The notes under the pieces: generated by a model | The model's database searches: none | Seen by the model: only the letters and a program-made list of their open reading frames with translations | Told to the model about the DNA's origin: nothing | Position numbers and translations under genes: made by a program | Shown: positions 15,961-25,575 of the stretch, one piece after another | How the letters are laid out: each line of letters opens with the position of its first letter | Numbering within the stretch: position 1 is the first letter of the stretch | Assembly (NCBI RefSeq): GCF_028282165.1 | Contig: NZ_JANQIM010000011.1 | Span: 1-64,000, forward strand | DNA: 64,000 nt | Origin: Winogradskyella sp. | GTDB lineage: Bacteria; Bacteroidota; Bacteroidia; Flavobacteriales; Flavobacteriaceae | Direction of reading: 5' to 3'

Positions 15961-18900
15961 ATGAAGTTTTTTGCTACCCTAACAGCTTTGTTGCTCTCAT
16001 TTTTTAGTTTAAATCTAGAATCACAGAACTTTCAAGAGTCAGATTATGGCGCTTTGGAATATCGTCTTTTAGGACCTTTTAGAGGAGGACGCAGCGCAGC
16101 TGTAACAGGTGTGCCTAATCAACCTAATTTATACTATTTTGGTTCTGCTGGAGGGGGTATTTGGAAAACAACCAATGGCGGACGCCAGTGGGAAAATATC
16201 TCCGATGGTTATTTTGGTGGCAGTATTGGTGCTATCGCTGTTTCTAAAAGTGATCCCAATGTGATTTATGTGGGTGGTGGAGAAAAAACGGTAAGAGGTA
16301 ATGTATCCTCTGGTTATGGTATTTGGAAAAGTGTTGATGCTGGTAAAACCTGGACAGCTTCAGGATTACCAAAATCGAGACATGTACCGCGTATTGCTAT
16401 TCATCCAACCAATCCTAATATAGTTTATGCTGGTGTGTTGGGAAACATCTATAAACCAACCCAAGAGCGTGGTGTCTATAAGAGTACCGATGGTGGGAAG
16501 ACCTGGAAAAAGACCTTGTTTTCTAATGAATATGCAGGTGTAGTGGATTTAATTATGGATCCAACAAATCCAAGAATACTTTATGCATCGACGTGGCGAG
16601 TACAGCGCACACCTTACAGTCTAAGTTCGGGAGGCGAAGGTTCAGCACTATGGAAAAGTACGGATAGTGGCGAGACCTGGACAGAGATTTCAACCAAAAA
16701 AGGATTTCCCGAGGGTATTCTAGGAATTATTGGAGTTACGGTTTCTCCAGTTAACAATCAACGTGTTTGGGCCATAGTTGAAAATAAAGATAAAGGAGGC
16801 TTATATAGAAGTGAAGATGGAGGTGAAACATGGACACAAGTGAATAGCGAACGAAAATTACGCCAACGCGCTTGGTACTATACACGTGTGTATGCAGATA
16901 CGGAAGATATCAATACCGTTTATGTTTTAAACGTACGTTATCACAAAAGTACAGATGGTGGAAAAACATTCAGTACTTACAATGCGCCTCATGGTGATCA
17001 TCATGATTTGTGGATAGCACCCGATAATCCACATCGCATGATTATTGGCGATGACGGTGGAGCACAGGTTACCTATGATGGTGGTGAAACCTGGAGTACC
17101 TATCACAATCAGCCTACATCCCAATTCTATAGGGTAACAACAGATAATGCATTCCCGTATCGAATCTACGTGGCGCAACAAGATAATTCAACCATCAGAA
17201 TTCCACACCGAACCGATGGTTGGTCTATTGATGAAGACGATTGGGAAAGCACAGCCGGTGGCGAATCGGCTCATATTGCTATCGACCCAGAAGACAACGA
17301 CATTGTTTATGGTGGAAGTTATGATGGGTTTTTAACACGTGTTAACCATAAAACAGGAACCGTTAGAGCCATTAATGTGTGGCCAGATAACCCTATGGGC
17401 CATGGTGCAGAAGGTATGAAATACCGTTTCCAATGGAATTTTCCGATCATATTTTCCAAGCACAATCCCAATCGCTTATATACCTTTTCACAGCATGTCC
17501 ATGTTACAGAAAATGAAGGACAGTCTTGGGATATTATTAGTCCGGATTTAACACGTAATGATCCTGAAAAATTAAAATCCTCAGGAGGTCCAATTACTCA
17601 GGATAACACGTCGGTAGAATATTACTGTACCATTTTTGCAGCACAAGAATCGCCATTAAAAGAAGGTTTGCTTTGGGTGGGAAGTGACGATGGTTTGATA
17701 CATGTTACTAAAGATGGAGGAAGGACTTGGGATAATGTAACTCCCAAAGGGATGCCAGAATGGATGATGATCAACAGTATAGAGCCGAGCGCTTTCGAAG
17801 AAGGAACCTGTTATGTGGCAGGAACCAAGTATAAAACAGGAGACTTCGCGCCCTATCTATACAAAACCACAGACTATGGTAAAACTTGGAAGAAGATTAC
17901 CAACGGCATTAATGAGGAACATTTTACTCGAGCTTTAAGGGAAGACCCAAAGCGAAAAGGGTTGTTGTATGCTGGTACCGAAACGGGGATGTACATTTCA
18001 TTTAATGATGGCAAAGACTGGAAGCCTTTTCAATTGAATTTGCCAGTAGTGCCAATCACTGATTTAACGCTAAAAGATGATAATCTCATAGTCGCTACGC
18101 AAGGACGAAGCCTTTGGATCATTGATGATTTAACGATTATACATCAGTTGTACGATGCAGATTTGAGCAAAGATGTATTGTTCAAACCTAAGGATTCTTA
18201 TAGAGTTCGTGGAGGAAGCAGAAAAGGCAGCAAAACTACAGGAACCAATCATCCCAATGGTGTGATCACCTATTTTAATCTGAAAGATTACAAGGAAGAC
18301 GATAAAGTATCCTTAACCTATTTTGACACCAAGGGTGATACCATAAAGACCTTTTCAACAACTGAAAAAGAGAACAAGCTAACTGTAAAAAATGGGGCGA
18401 ATCAATTTGTTTGGAATATGACCTATGACGGAGCAGAGCGCCTGAAGGGTATGATATTATGGTGGGCCAGTTTAGATGGGCCACGAGCCATTCCTGGGAA
18501 ATATAGAGTAAGTTTGAATGTGAATGATGAAGAACAATCTCAAGCGTTTACAATTCTTGCCGACCCCAGATCAGAAAGTACTTTAGCAGATATGCAAAAG
18601 CAGTTTGAATTTATCAAGAGTGTAAACAAGACCATGGATGAAGCCCATAAGTCCATTAAGAAAATTAGAAAGATAAACGCACAGCTTGCGGCCTTTCAAA
18701 AGCAATATAAGGATGATGATTCTGTGAAAGATTTAGTAGAAAAAGCAAAAGCCTTAGAAGAGCAATTGTCTAATATTGAAAAAGAACTGTACCAAACCAA
18801 AAACAGAAGTAATCAGGATCCCTTGAATTTCCCGATTAAGCTCACCAATAAGTTAGGTCACTTAAATTCTTTGGTGCGAATGGGAGACTTTGCTCCGACT

Positions 18901-19047
18901 GAGCAAGATATTGCCGTAAAAAATGAATTGACTGCTAAAATTGAAGAACAACTAACTGCATTTAATATCATTTTAAATGATGAAGTTAAAGCGTTTAATG
19001 TTTCCTTTAATGAGAAAAAATTGAATTATTTATTTGTTGAGGATTAA
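15961..19047 (+). CDS. Secreted VPS10/BNR-repeat beta-propeller protein
   Basis: 1028 residues with a signal peptide (KFFATLTALLLSFFSLNLESQ). Residues ~30-740 hold many BNR/sortilin-type repeats with Asp-box marks such as STDGGKTWKK, SEDGGETWTQ, STDGGKTFST, TYDGGETWST, TKDGGRTWDN and TTDYGKTWKK, which build one or two beta-propellers. The last ~280 residues include a beta domain and a coiled-coil-like helical stretch (~890-960). Such proteins are often labelled exo-sialidase-like, but Asp boxes alone do not show glycosidase activity. The stop overlaps the hemJ start by one base, so the two are translationally coupled. Confidence 0.8.
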   Translation: MKFFATLTALLLSFFSLNLESQNFQESDYGALEYRLLGPFRGGRSAAVTGVPNQPNLYYFGSAGGGIWKTTNGGRQWENISDGYFGGSIGAIAVSKSDPNVIYVGGGEKTVRGNVSSGYGIWKSVDAGKTWTASGLPKSRHVPRIAIHPTNPNIVYAGVLGNIYKPTQERGVYKSTDGGKTWKKTLFSNEYAGVVDLIMDPTNPRILYASTWRVQRTPYSLSSGGEGSALWKSTDSGETWTEISTKKGFPEGILGIIGVTVSPVNNQRVWAIVENKDKGGLYRSEDGGETWTQVNSERKLRQRAWYYTRVYADTEDINTVYVLNVRYHKSTDGGKTFSTYNAPHGDHHDLWIAPDNPHRMIIGDDGGAQVTYDGGETWSTYHNQPTSQFYRVTTDNAFPYRIYVAQQDNSTIRIPHRTDGWSIDEDDWESTAGGESAHIAIDPEDNDIVYGGSYDGFLTRVNHKTGTVRAINVWPDNPMGHGAEGMKYRFQWNFPIIFSKHNPNRLYTFSQHVHVTENEGQSWDIISPDLTRNDPEKLKSSGGPITQDNTSVEYYCTIFAAQESPLKEGLLWVGSDDGLIHVTKDGGRTWDNVTPKGMPEWMMINSIEPSAFEEGTCYVAGTKYKTGDFAPYLYKTTDYGKTWKKITNGINEEHFTRALREDPKRKGLLYAGTETGMYISFNDGKDWKPFQLNLPVVPITDLTLKDDNLIVATQGRSLWIIDDLTIIHQLYDADLSKDVLFKPKDSYRVRGGSRKGSKTTGTNHPNGVITYFNLKDYKEDDKVSLTYFDTKGDTIKTFSTTEKENKLTVKNGANQFVWNMTYDGAERLKGMILWWASLDGPRAIPGKYRVSLNVNDEEQSQAFTILADPRSESTLADMQKQFEFIKSVNKTMDEAHKSIKKIRKINAQLAAFQKQYKDDDSVKDLVEKAKALEEQLSNIEKELYQTKNRSNQDPLNFPIKLTNKLGHLNSLVRMGDFAPTEQDIAVKNELTAKIEEQLTAFNIILNDEVKAFNVSFNEKKLNYLFVED

Positions 19048-19592
19048 TGGAATACAACTATATAAAATCACTGCACCTCATTTTTGTTATTACTTGGTTT
19101 GCAGGCCTGTTTTACATCCCTAGATTGTTTGTCTACCAGATAGAGGCGTTTCATAAGCCATCGCCAGAAAAGGAAATATTGGGCAAACAATTGAAGCTCA
19201 TGGCCAAACGTCTCTGGTATATCATAGCATGGCCTTCAGCCATATTGGCAACTATATTTGCCATTTGGTTAATTATTTTACAACCTGTTTGGTTAGAGCA
19301 AGGTTGGATGCACGTAAAATTAGCGTTCGTTTTACTGCTTTTTGTATACCATTATAAAACCCATGTATATTATAAGCAGTTGCAAAAGGACGAGGTTAAG
19401 GTGACATCTAACTTTATGCGTATCTGGAATGAAGGTGCTACGTTTATTCTGTTTGCCGTAGTATTTTTGGCAATTCTAAAAAATGCTATCAACTGGATTT
19501 ATGGTGTCGTTGGCATCATTGTATTGGGCATTCTTCTAATGCTAGGGTTTAGACTTTATAAAAATATCCGAGCAAAAAATCCGGAAGCTTAA
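19047..19592 (+). CDS. hemJ: Protoporphyrinogen IX oxidase, HemJ type
   Basis: 181 residues, integral inner-membrane protein with about four to five membrane segments. The HemJ/UPF0093 pattern is clear: KSLHLIFVITWFAGLFYIPR with the conserved His near the N-terminus, then KRLWYIIAWPSAILA and WMHVKLAFVLLLFVYHY. HemJ oxidises protoporphyrinogen IX to protoporphyrin IX, the substrate of the hemH product encoded upstream. It is coupled to the propeller-protein gene by a one-base overlap, and a hairpin terminator follows. Confidence 0.9.
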   Translation: MEYNYIKSLHLIFVITWFAGLFYIPRLFVYQIEAFHKPSPEKEILGKQLKLMAKRLWYIIAWPSAILATIFAIWLIILQPVWLEQGWMHVKLAFVLLLFVYHYKTHVYYKQLQKDEVKVTSNFMRIWNEGATFILFAVVFLAILKNAINWIYGVVGIIVLGILLMLGFRLYKNIRAKNPEA

Positions 19593-19615
19593 ATAAATCA
19601 CAAAGCCCAAGCACT

Positions 19616-19651
19616 AAATCCCAAGGTATAAATTCATTGGGATTTGATTTT
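19616..19651 (+). terminator. Hairpin terminator after hemJ
   Basis: AAATCCCAA (19616-19624) pairs with TTGGGATTT (19637-19645) around a 12-base loop and is followed by a T-rich tail. It likely ends the hemH-MATE-propeller-hemJ transcript. Confidence 0.65.
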
Positions 19652-19719
19652 TGAAAATTGGAAATTGCAAGTAGTGCCTTTGGTGCGATTATTGCTATAT
19701 TTAGTGCATTGTTAAGACG

Positions 19720-21189
19720 ATGAAAATTAAAAAGCTATCCTTAAGATCGAGAATATTTATAGCCATGATTCTGTTGGTGTTTTTAGCATCGATTTTAATT
19801 GCAGCGGTTACCATCTATCAATATAATGAAGAGGCCAGGGATTATCACAAAGAACGTTTAGAGCGAAAAGAAAAGGCCATACGTAAAAGTATAGATTTTA
19901 CCATCCAAGAAACCACCTATCCCGTTACCACGGAGAATGTGCCATTGATTTTTAAGGAAGCTATTTTTGATATTGATGCCATTCATAATCTTCAAATTAA
20001 TCTGTACGATTTAGAAGGTCAACTTTTAGTAAGCTCTAAGCGCACAATTCAACGCGATACTACCGAACTATGCTTAGACGCTGAAGTTTTAAATGCATTG
20101 TCGAACACTCTAGAACATCGTCATGTTATAAAACAAGTTGAAAACGGACAGACATTTCAATCGTCATACTCCTATATTACTGATGAAAGGTTTAAGAACT
20201 TAGCCATTCTTAATTTACCGTATTTAGAGAATGATGACTTTCTCAACAAAGAGCTGAATGAGTTTCTATTACGATTGGGTTATGCGTATCTGGCTATGAT
20301 TTTAGCGGCAATTGTGTTTGCCTATTTTATATCTAAGTATATCACAAAGTCATTGAAAACGATTAGTGATAAAATGAATGAAACACGACTTGAAAAGCGC
20401 AACAAAAAAATTCAAATAGACTCTACTAGTGAAGAGATAGAAAGCCTTGTCAACTCTTATAACAGTATGATTGATGAGTTAGAAGCAAGTGCCGTAAAAC
20501 TGGCCACGAGTGAACGCGAGCAAGCCTGGAGAGAAATGGCTAAACAGGTTGCCCATGAGATTAAAAATCCTTTAACGCCAATGCGATTAAGCGTTCAAAG
20601 CTTTCAAAGGAAATTTAATCCAGAAGATAAAAACATAGACCAAAAGGTACAGGAATTCAGTAATACTTTAATTCAGCAAATTGATACCATGAGTTCCATA
20701 GCCTCGGCTTTCTCAAATTTTGCAAAGATGCCAGCCCAAAAAAGCGAAGAACTGGATGTTGTATATATTGTTAGGCTAGCATTGGATATTTTTAACGAAC
20801 ATTACATTTCGTTTGAAGCTGAAGAAGAGGAAATTATCGCCAAATTTGATCGTACGCAATTAATTAGAGTGGTGACCAATCTTGTAAAGAATAGTATTCA
20901 GGCGATGCCTAAGGATAAAATAGACCCAAGGATTGATGTTAAGGTTTTTACAGATGGCGATTTGGTAAAGATTACAGTAAAGGATAATGGCTCTGGCATT
21001 TCTGACGAAACAAAATCAAAAATTTTCGAACCCAAATTCACAACAAAAACCAGTGGAATGGGACTTGGGTTGGCTATGGTAAAAAATATTGTGGAAACCT
21101 TTGACGGAAGTATTACCTTTACAACTAGAGATGGCAAAGGAACGACTTTCACTGTTGCATTTCCAAAGAAATCAACTACTATGGAATAG
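19720..21189 (+). CDS. Membrane sensor histidine kinase
   Basis: 489 residues. Two membrane segments (~12-32 and ~187-206) flank a ~150-residue extracytoplasmic sensor. A HAMP-like linker follows (SKYITKSLKTISDKMNE), then a HisKA domain with the phospho-acceptor in VAHEIKNPLTPMRL (His279) and a HATPase domain with N box (NLVKNSIQAM), DNGSGISDE and GMGLGLAMV. The EIKNPLTPM form is that of NtrY-like kinases. No response-regulator gene is adjacent, so it is an orphan kinase here. Confidence 0.9.
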   Translation: MKIKKLSLRSRIFIAMILLVFLASILIAAVTIYQYNEEARDYHKERLERKEKAIRKSIDFTIQETTYPVTTENVPLIFKEAIFDIDAIHNLQINLYDLEGQLLVSSKRTIQRDTTELCLDAEVLNALSNTLEHRHVIKQVENGQTFQSSYSYITDERFKNLAILNLPYLENDDFLNKELNEFLLRLGYAYLAMILAAIVFAYFISKYITKSLKTISDKMNETRLEKRNKKIQIDSTSEEIESLVNSYNSMIDELEASAVKLATSEREQAWREMAKQVAHEIKNPLTPMRLSVQSFQRKFNPEDKNIDQKVQEFSNTLIQQIDTMSSIASAFSNFAKMPAQKSEELDVVYIVRLALDIFNEHYISFEAEEEEIIAKFDRTQLIRVVTNLVKNSIQAMPKDKIDPRIDVKVFTDGDLVKITVKDNGSGISDETKSKIFEPKFTTKTSGMGLGLAMVKNIVETFDGSITFTTRDGKGTTFTVAFPKKSTTME

Positions 21190-21230
21190 AAATCCATAGT
21201 CTTAAATAAAATTCTTTTTAGGGTTGGGTG

Positions 21231-21357
21231 GGTTGTCATTCCGAATGAGATATGAAGTGGAATCTCATAATTTTGATGTATGATGAGATTTAGCTACGCT
21301 GAACCTTCGGTTTCTCACTTTAGCCTGTTTTGAGCCCTTCGACTGCGCTCAGGATAA
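21231..21357. repeat. Flavobacterial interspersed intergenic repeat
   Basis: The 267-base gap between the kinase and enoyl-CoA hydratase holds GTCATTCCGAATGAGAT, GTGGAATCTCAT, TTCGGTTTCTCA and GAGCCCTTCGACTGCGCTCA. These resemble interspersed repeats I associate with Flavobacteriaceae intergenic DNA, from memory. GGAATCTCAT and ATGAGATT form local inverted repeats. Its function is unknown; repeat status is recognised from motif memory, not from other copies in this window. Confidence 0.5.
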
Positions 21358-21456
21358 ACTAGAGTCGAAAGATTCGAATAGACAAAAATTTTATAGAAAC
21401 TAAAGTAACAGCAACGAAATTACAAGATTTTAACCTTTAACTAGATAATACAAAAA

Positions 21457-22239
21457 ATGGCTTACGAAAATATACTATCAGACTACCAAAACGGAATTAC
21501 AACCATTACCATTAACAGGCCCAAAAAGCTTAATGCCCTAAACAAGGACACCATTCAAGAATTGCATGATGCTTTTGATGAAGCCAATAATGATCCAGAT
21601 ACCAAAGTTATTATTATAACTGGAAGTGGAGAAAAAGCCTTTGTTGCCGGTGCAGATATTAGCGAATTTGCTGATTTTAGCGTAGAAGAAGGAGGGCAAC
21701 TCGCAGCACAAGGCCAAGCCATATTATTCGATTTTGTTGAAAACCTTGGAACACCTGTCATTGCTGCCGTGAATGGATTTGCACTTGGCGGTGGTCTAGA
21801 GCTAGCGATGTCTTGTCATTTTAGGGTAGCGAGCATTAATGCCAGAATGGGACTGCCAGAGACCTCTTTAGGTGTTATCCCTGGTTATGGTGGTACCCAG
21901 CGTTTGCCTCAACTTGTGGGTAAAGGACGAGCTATGGAAATGATAATGACGGCTGGCATGATCGATGCCAACCAAGCACTAAGTTATGGTTTGGTCAATC
22001 ATGTTGTAGAACAAGCTGAATTATTGCCACTTTGTGAAAAAATTGCTGGAAAAATTATGCGTAATTCCTCAGTTGCCATTGCAGAAGCCATAAAATCAGT
22101 CAATGCAGGTTACAAAGATGGTGTCAATGGGTTTGATACTGAAATTAAATCTTTTGGTAACTGTTTTGGGACAGAAGACTTTGCAGAAGGTACTACAGCA
22201 TTTTTAGAAAAACGCAAAGCTGATTTTCCAGGCAGATAG
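21457..22239 (+). CDS. Enoyl-CoA hydratase/isomerase family protein
   Basis: 260 residues, the normal length for a crotonase. Visible are AGADISEFAD (CoA-binding, oxyanion hole), NGFALGGGLELAMSCHFRVAS, LPETSLGVIPGYGGTQRLPQLVG with the two-glutamate arrangement of true hydratases, and a C-terminal KRKADFPGR. It most likely hydrates short-chain enoyl-CoA in fatty-acid or butanoate metabolism in the cytoplasm. It stands alone, so the specific pathway cannot be fixed. Confidence 0.93.
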   Translation: MAYENILSDYQNGITTITINRPKKLNALNKDTIQELHDAFDEANNDPDTKVIIITGSGEKAFVAGADISEFADFSVEEGGQLAAQGQAILFDFVENLGTPVIAAVNGFALGGGLELAMSCHFRVASINARMGLPETSLGVIPGYGGTQRLPQLVGKGRAMEMIMTAGMIDANQALSYGLVNHVVEQAELLPLCEKIAGKIMRNSSVAIAEAIKSVNAGYKDGVNGFDTEIKSFGNCFGTEDFAEGTTAFLEKRKADFPGR

Positions 22240-22254
22240 GCTCAAAAAACAACT

Positions 22255-22383
22255 CTACTGTACTTTGGCATTATAATATCTTCCGTCTACAATGACATGA
22301 ATTAAATAAAATGGGCCAAAGAAGAAAATACCTAATAATAAAATAGGGCTCAAAACCAATAACAAGAAGTGTTTCTTTTTCAT
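22255..22383 (-). CDS. Small membrane protein, 42 residues
   Basis: The reverse strand reads a complete frame, MKKKHFLLLVLSPILLLGIF then FFGPFYLIHVIVDGRYYNAK to VQ and a TAG stop. Three lysines precede one long hydrophobic helix, giving a single-pass topology with a short polar tail. It lies tail-to-tail with the enoyl-CoA hydratase, 15 bases from its stop. The charge-hydrophobic pattern argues against chance. Function unknown. Confidence 0.5.
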   Translation of the reverse strand: MKKKHFLLLVLSPILLLGIFFFGPFYLIHVIVDGRYYNAKVQ

Positions 22384-22599
22384 GATTCTATTTTTTTACA
22401 AATTTCAGTGCTTTTTAAATTATTGAAAACAAGTATTTTAACTAATTAGTATGCGATTTTAACCTGTTTTATCTCGACTTTTAGTCGTGGTTTTCATCAT
22501 TTTTTTACAGTATACATGTTCTATTTTTGTTGATAAATAAAACATATGTGATAATTATAATTGTATTTTGTTTGTAATTTTACAAATATAATTACTAAT

Positions 22600-23673
22600 A
22601 TGTTTAATAAAAGAATAATCAAAGGTCGAGGAGCCCAAAGCAATGTTCATAACCGCTTTTTTGAGCTATCTCACGAAATGCGAGATGATTTTTTGGAGTT
22701 TTGCGAAAAAGAAGGAGAGACGGCAGATAAGAATAAAACCTTATATCTCGATGTATTCCCTAAAACTATAGTCAATAAAGTGACAAGTCCAGATGTTGGC
22801 ATGGCTTATTCTATGAACATGTATCAAGGCTGCGAGCATGGGTGTATCTATTGCTATGCTAGAAATAGCCACGAGTATTGGGGTTTTAGTGCAGGTTTGG
22901 ATTTCGAAAGAAGAATCTTGGTAAAAAAAAGTGCACCACAGCTTTTGCAAGCATTTCTAAAGAAGAAAACTTGGAGAGCCCATCCAATTGTGATGTCTGG
23001 TAATACAGACTGTTATCAGCCAGCGGAGCAAAAGTTTCAACTTACAAGACAATGCCTAGAAGTATTTTTAAAATATAAGCATCCAACGGCTATCATTACA
23101 AAAAATGCATTGGTTTTAAGGGATTTGGATCTTCTAAAACAATTAGCGAAAGATGATTTGGTTTCAGTCAATGTATCTATAACCTCATTGTCTGAAGAGA
23201 CAAGACGCATATTAGAACCAAGGACAGCAACCATTAAAAGACGTCTTAAGGTAGTGAAAGAACTGGGCCATCATGGAATTCCTGTTAACGTAATGTTGGC
23301 ACCAATAATTCCATCTATTAATAGCCATGAGATCTTGCCGATGGCCAAAGCCGTATCTGAAGCAGGAGCTTTAAGTATTGCCCATACCGTTGTAAGGTTA
23401 AATGGTGCCATAGGTGAAATCTTTACCGATTGGATTAGAAAGACCTTACCGGAAAGAGCTGATAAAGTGCTGCATCAAATAGAGAATTGCCACGGAGGTA
23501 AATTGAACGAAAGCAGATTTGGCGTAAGAATGCGAGGAGAGGGACATATTGCAAAACAAATCAATGATTTAGTGGCATTGGCAAGATTAAAATACTTTAA
23601 GAACAAAACTATGCCAAAGCTTAATACGGAATTGTATGAGCAATATAGAGATGGACAAATGAAATTATTTTAA
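22600..23673 (+). CDS. PA0069-family radical SAM protein
   Basis: 357 residues from the ATG at 22600; the open frame continues upstream but without a convincing start. The radical SAM cluster motif is CEHGCIYCYAR (CxxxCxxC) at about residues 80-90, followed by SGNTDCYQPAE and LVSVNVSITSL, as in spore-photolyase-related PA0069/Rv2578c proteins. A [4Fe-4S] cluster and S-adenosylmethionine are expected; the substrate is unknown for the family. A bidirectional hairpin separates it from the converging gene. Confidence 0.88.
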   Translation: MFNKRIIKGRGAQSNVHNRFFELSHEMRDDFLEFCEKEGETADKNKTLYLDVFPKTIVNKVTSPDVGMAYSMNMYQGCEHGCIYCYARNSHEYWGFSAGLDFERRILVKKSAPQLLQAFLKKKTWRAHPIVMSGNTDCYQPAEQKFQLTRQCLEVFLKYKHPTAIITKNALVLRDLDLLKQLAKDDLVSVNVSITSLSEETRRILEPRTATIKRRLKVVKELGHHGIPVNVMLAPIIPSINSHEILPMAKAVSEAGALSIAHTVVRLNGAIGEIFTDWIRKTLPERADKVLHQIENCHGGKLNESRFGVRMRGEGHIAKQINDLVALARLKYFKNKTMPKLNTELYEQYRDGQMKLF

Positions 23674-23678
23674 TTAAA

Positions 23679-23704
23679 AAAGTGGACTTAAAAAAGCCCA
23701 CTTT
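23679..23704. terminator. Bidirectional hairpin between convergent genes
   Basis: AAAGTGG (23679-23685) pairs with CCACTTT (23698-23704) around a 12-base A-rich loop. A-tracts on one side and T-tracts on the other suit termination from both directions. Confidence 0.6.
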
Positions 23705-23739
23705 AATACTAATAAATAACTAATATATAAACAATCAAT

Positions 23740-24306
23740 TTATATTCTAAAATGTTCAACGTATACTCTATCGTTAGATCTAATAATTGCCATGTAGTCA
23801 CCAGGAAATCTTTTGTCTAATTGATAGACCCTATTTAAAACCTTTCCGCCTGTAATGGTTTCAGAGTGAAATAAATCATTTTCAAAATAAAGCTCAACTT
23901 TCATCTCCTTAGCGTCTAAGGCCAATTTTGAGATGATTACTTTAGAGTCTTCAGTTCTAAATACAGGCTTAAAGATCTTGGCTTTAGTATTATCAATAGA
24001 AGTAATACTGTGATCTTTTACTTCCACAGAGTTGATTTCAATCTCAAAAGCATTGGTGACTTCTACTGTATAGACACCGTCCTTTAATTGGGTGAAATCA
24101 AAAAATTCAGTGATATTTCCATTGTAATTGATTTCTCCACTAAAAATTTCTTTACCTGATGCATCTGTAACCGATATATAGTTGCCTTTTTTTACTTCGT
24201 AAGATGTAGGTAAATCACTAGTCGTCTTATTCGCGTAGCTTGTATATGTTCCCAACATTACCGCTACTACTAAAATGTTTCTAACTACTTTTTTCATTGT
24301 TTTCAT
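23740..24306 (-). CDS. Secreted beta-rich protein of unknown function
   Basis: 188 residues (or 185 from the Met at 24297). A signal peptide (KKVVRNILVVAVMLGTYTSYA) leads into a beta-sandwich-like protein: ISVTDASGKEIFSGEINYNG, LKDGVYTVEV and GDYMAIIRSNDRVYVEHFRI. The last segment resembles the strand pattern of Bacteroidota C-terminal sorting domains or of DUF3244-type proteins, but there is no clear match. It is probably periplasmic or surface-exposed and is divergent from the AraC regulator gene. Confidence 0.65.
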   Translation of the reverse strand: MKTMKKVVRNILVVAVMLGTYTSYANKTTSDLPTSYEVKKGNYISVTDASGKEIFSGEINYNGNITEFFDFTQLKDGVYTVEVTNAFEIEINSVEVKDHSITSIDNTKAKIFKPVFRTEDSKVIISKLALDAKEMKVELYFENDLFHSETITGGKVLNRVYQLDKRFPGDYMAIIRSNDRVYVEHFRI

Positions 24307-24505
24307 TTTTTGGGGTTAAACTAATTTAACACTGCAAAGATATTTTAGAGGATAGTGTTAGAAAACAAGGATTTTGGCATATTTATATTCTAAATTAACC
24401 ATATATTTAGATATTGACTTATATAATGTTAAAATAGCATATATTAATGATAATTGTATATAGGTTTTGCTTTTTATTTACGACTAACTTTGTATTAATC
24501 TGAAA

Positions 24506-25381
24506 ATGATGAGTACTAGAAAACCCACTTTAGAGAAAATTAGTCCAGAGTTTGGAAGCTCCATGCGCGTAATAAAGCACGAGGCTTATATTGGTGAAAA
24601 AAAACCTTTTTGGCATTTTCACCCAGAGATTGAATTGGTCTATGTGAATAAAGGTAAAGGCAAGCGTCATATAGGTAACCATTTGTCGTATTTTAATAAC
24701 AGTCAACTTTTATTGATTGGTTCTAATCTACCACATAATGGATTTACAGATCGTCTCACTGTAAATGGTACAGAAACTATTGTTCAGTTTAGACCTGAAT
24801 TTTTAGGGGAGCATTTTTTTGGAGTTCCAGAAATGGAGAGCATCAATAATTTGTTTGAACGTGCCAAAAACGGTATTCTATTTGGTATTAAGACCAAAAA
24901 GAAGATTGGACAAAAGATAGAAAAGCTATCAGAAAAAGAAGGCTTTAAGAAGATATTGGTTCTTCTCGAAATTTTACATGGACTTGCCAAGGCTGAAGAT
25001 TACACGATTTTAAATGCAGATGGTTATACATTTGAGACCGAACCACAAGATAGTGCTAAGATTGACAAAATTTTTAAACATATCAATGACAACTTTAATG
25101 ACCATATAAGCCTAGACGAGATTGCAGACAAGGTAAGTATGACTGTTCCTGCATTTTGTAGATACTTCAAAAAAGTTACGGGAAAAACCTTTACCAAACT
25201 CGTAAATGAATATCGTGTAGTGCACGCAACCAAGCTCTTATCCGAAAGTCAGATGAGTATTACCGATATAAGTTATGAGTGCGGATTCAATAATTTTTCG
25301 CATTTCAATAAAGTATTTAAAGAATTTACAGGTAAAAGTGCGTCAAAGTATAGAAGTGAATTAAAACTCATGGTGCAATAG
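24506..25381 (+). CDS. AraC-family transcriptional regulator with cupin N-terminus
   Basis: 291 residues. The N-terminal half is a cupin-like sensor (KKPFWHFHPEIELVYVNKGKGKRHIG). The C-terminal ~100 residues hold two helix-turn-helix units: ISLDEIADKVSMTVPAFCRYFKKVTGKTF and MSITDISYECGFNNFSHFNKVFKEFTGKS. The first TAACTTTG upstream is a plausible -7 element. The HWHPEIEL-like motif is typical of sugar or hormone-like ligand sensing. The likely targets cannot be told; the secreted protein transcribed divergently is one candidate. Confidence 0.9.
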   Translation: MMSTRKPTLEKISPEFGSSMRVIKHEAYIGEKKPFWHFHPEIELVYVNKGKGKRHIGNHLSYFNNSQLLLIGSNLPHNGFTDRLTVNGTETIVQFRPEFLGEHFFGVPEMESINNLFERAKNGILFGIKTKKKIGQKIEKLSEKEGFKKILVLLEILHGLAKAEDYTILNADGYTFETEPQDSAKIDKIFKHINDNFNDHISLDEIADKVSMTVPAFCRYFKKVTGKTFTKLVNEYRVVHATKLLSESQMSITDISYECGFNNFSHFNKVFKEFTGKSASKYRSELKLMVQ

Positions 25382-25394
25382 AAACCATATTATC

Positions 25395-25568
25395 ATGGAT
25401 AAAAAGATAGACATAGCTATAGAATACTATTATAAAAAAGGACAAAATATCTTGGATAAGGTAAATTCAAAGTCTAATATAACAGCAGATGAGCTCATTA
25501 AATATGGGGAAGAAATGGCTATTATAGAGTATAAACTAACTGCACTTGAAGTGGCGAAGGAGAATTAA
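25395..25568 (+). CDS. Small soluble protein, 57 residues
   Basis: An ATG 14 bases after the AraC gene stop opens a 57-residue frame: MDKKIDIAIEYYYKKGQNIL, then TADELIKYGEEMAIIEYKLTA, ending AKEN. The helical, charged composition and the tight spacing suggest a real gene cotranscribed with the regulator. It is followed by the convergent T9SS gene after 7 bases. Function unknown. Confidence 0.5.
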   Translation: MDKKIDIAIEYYYKKGQNILDKVNSKSNITADELIKYGEEMAIIEYKLTALEVAKEN

Positions 25569-25575
25569 TAATTAG

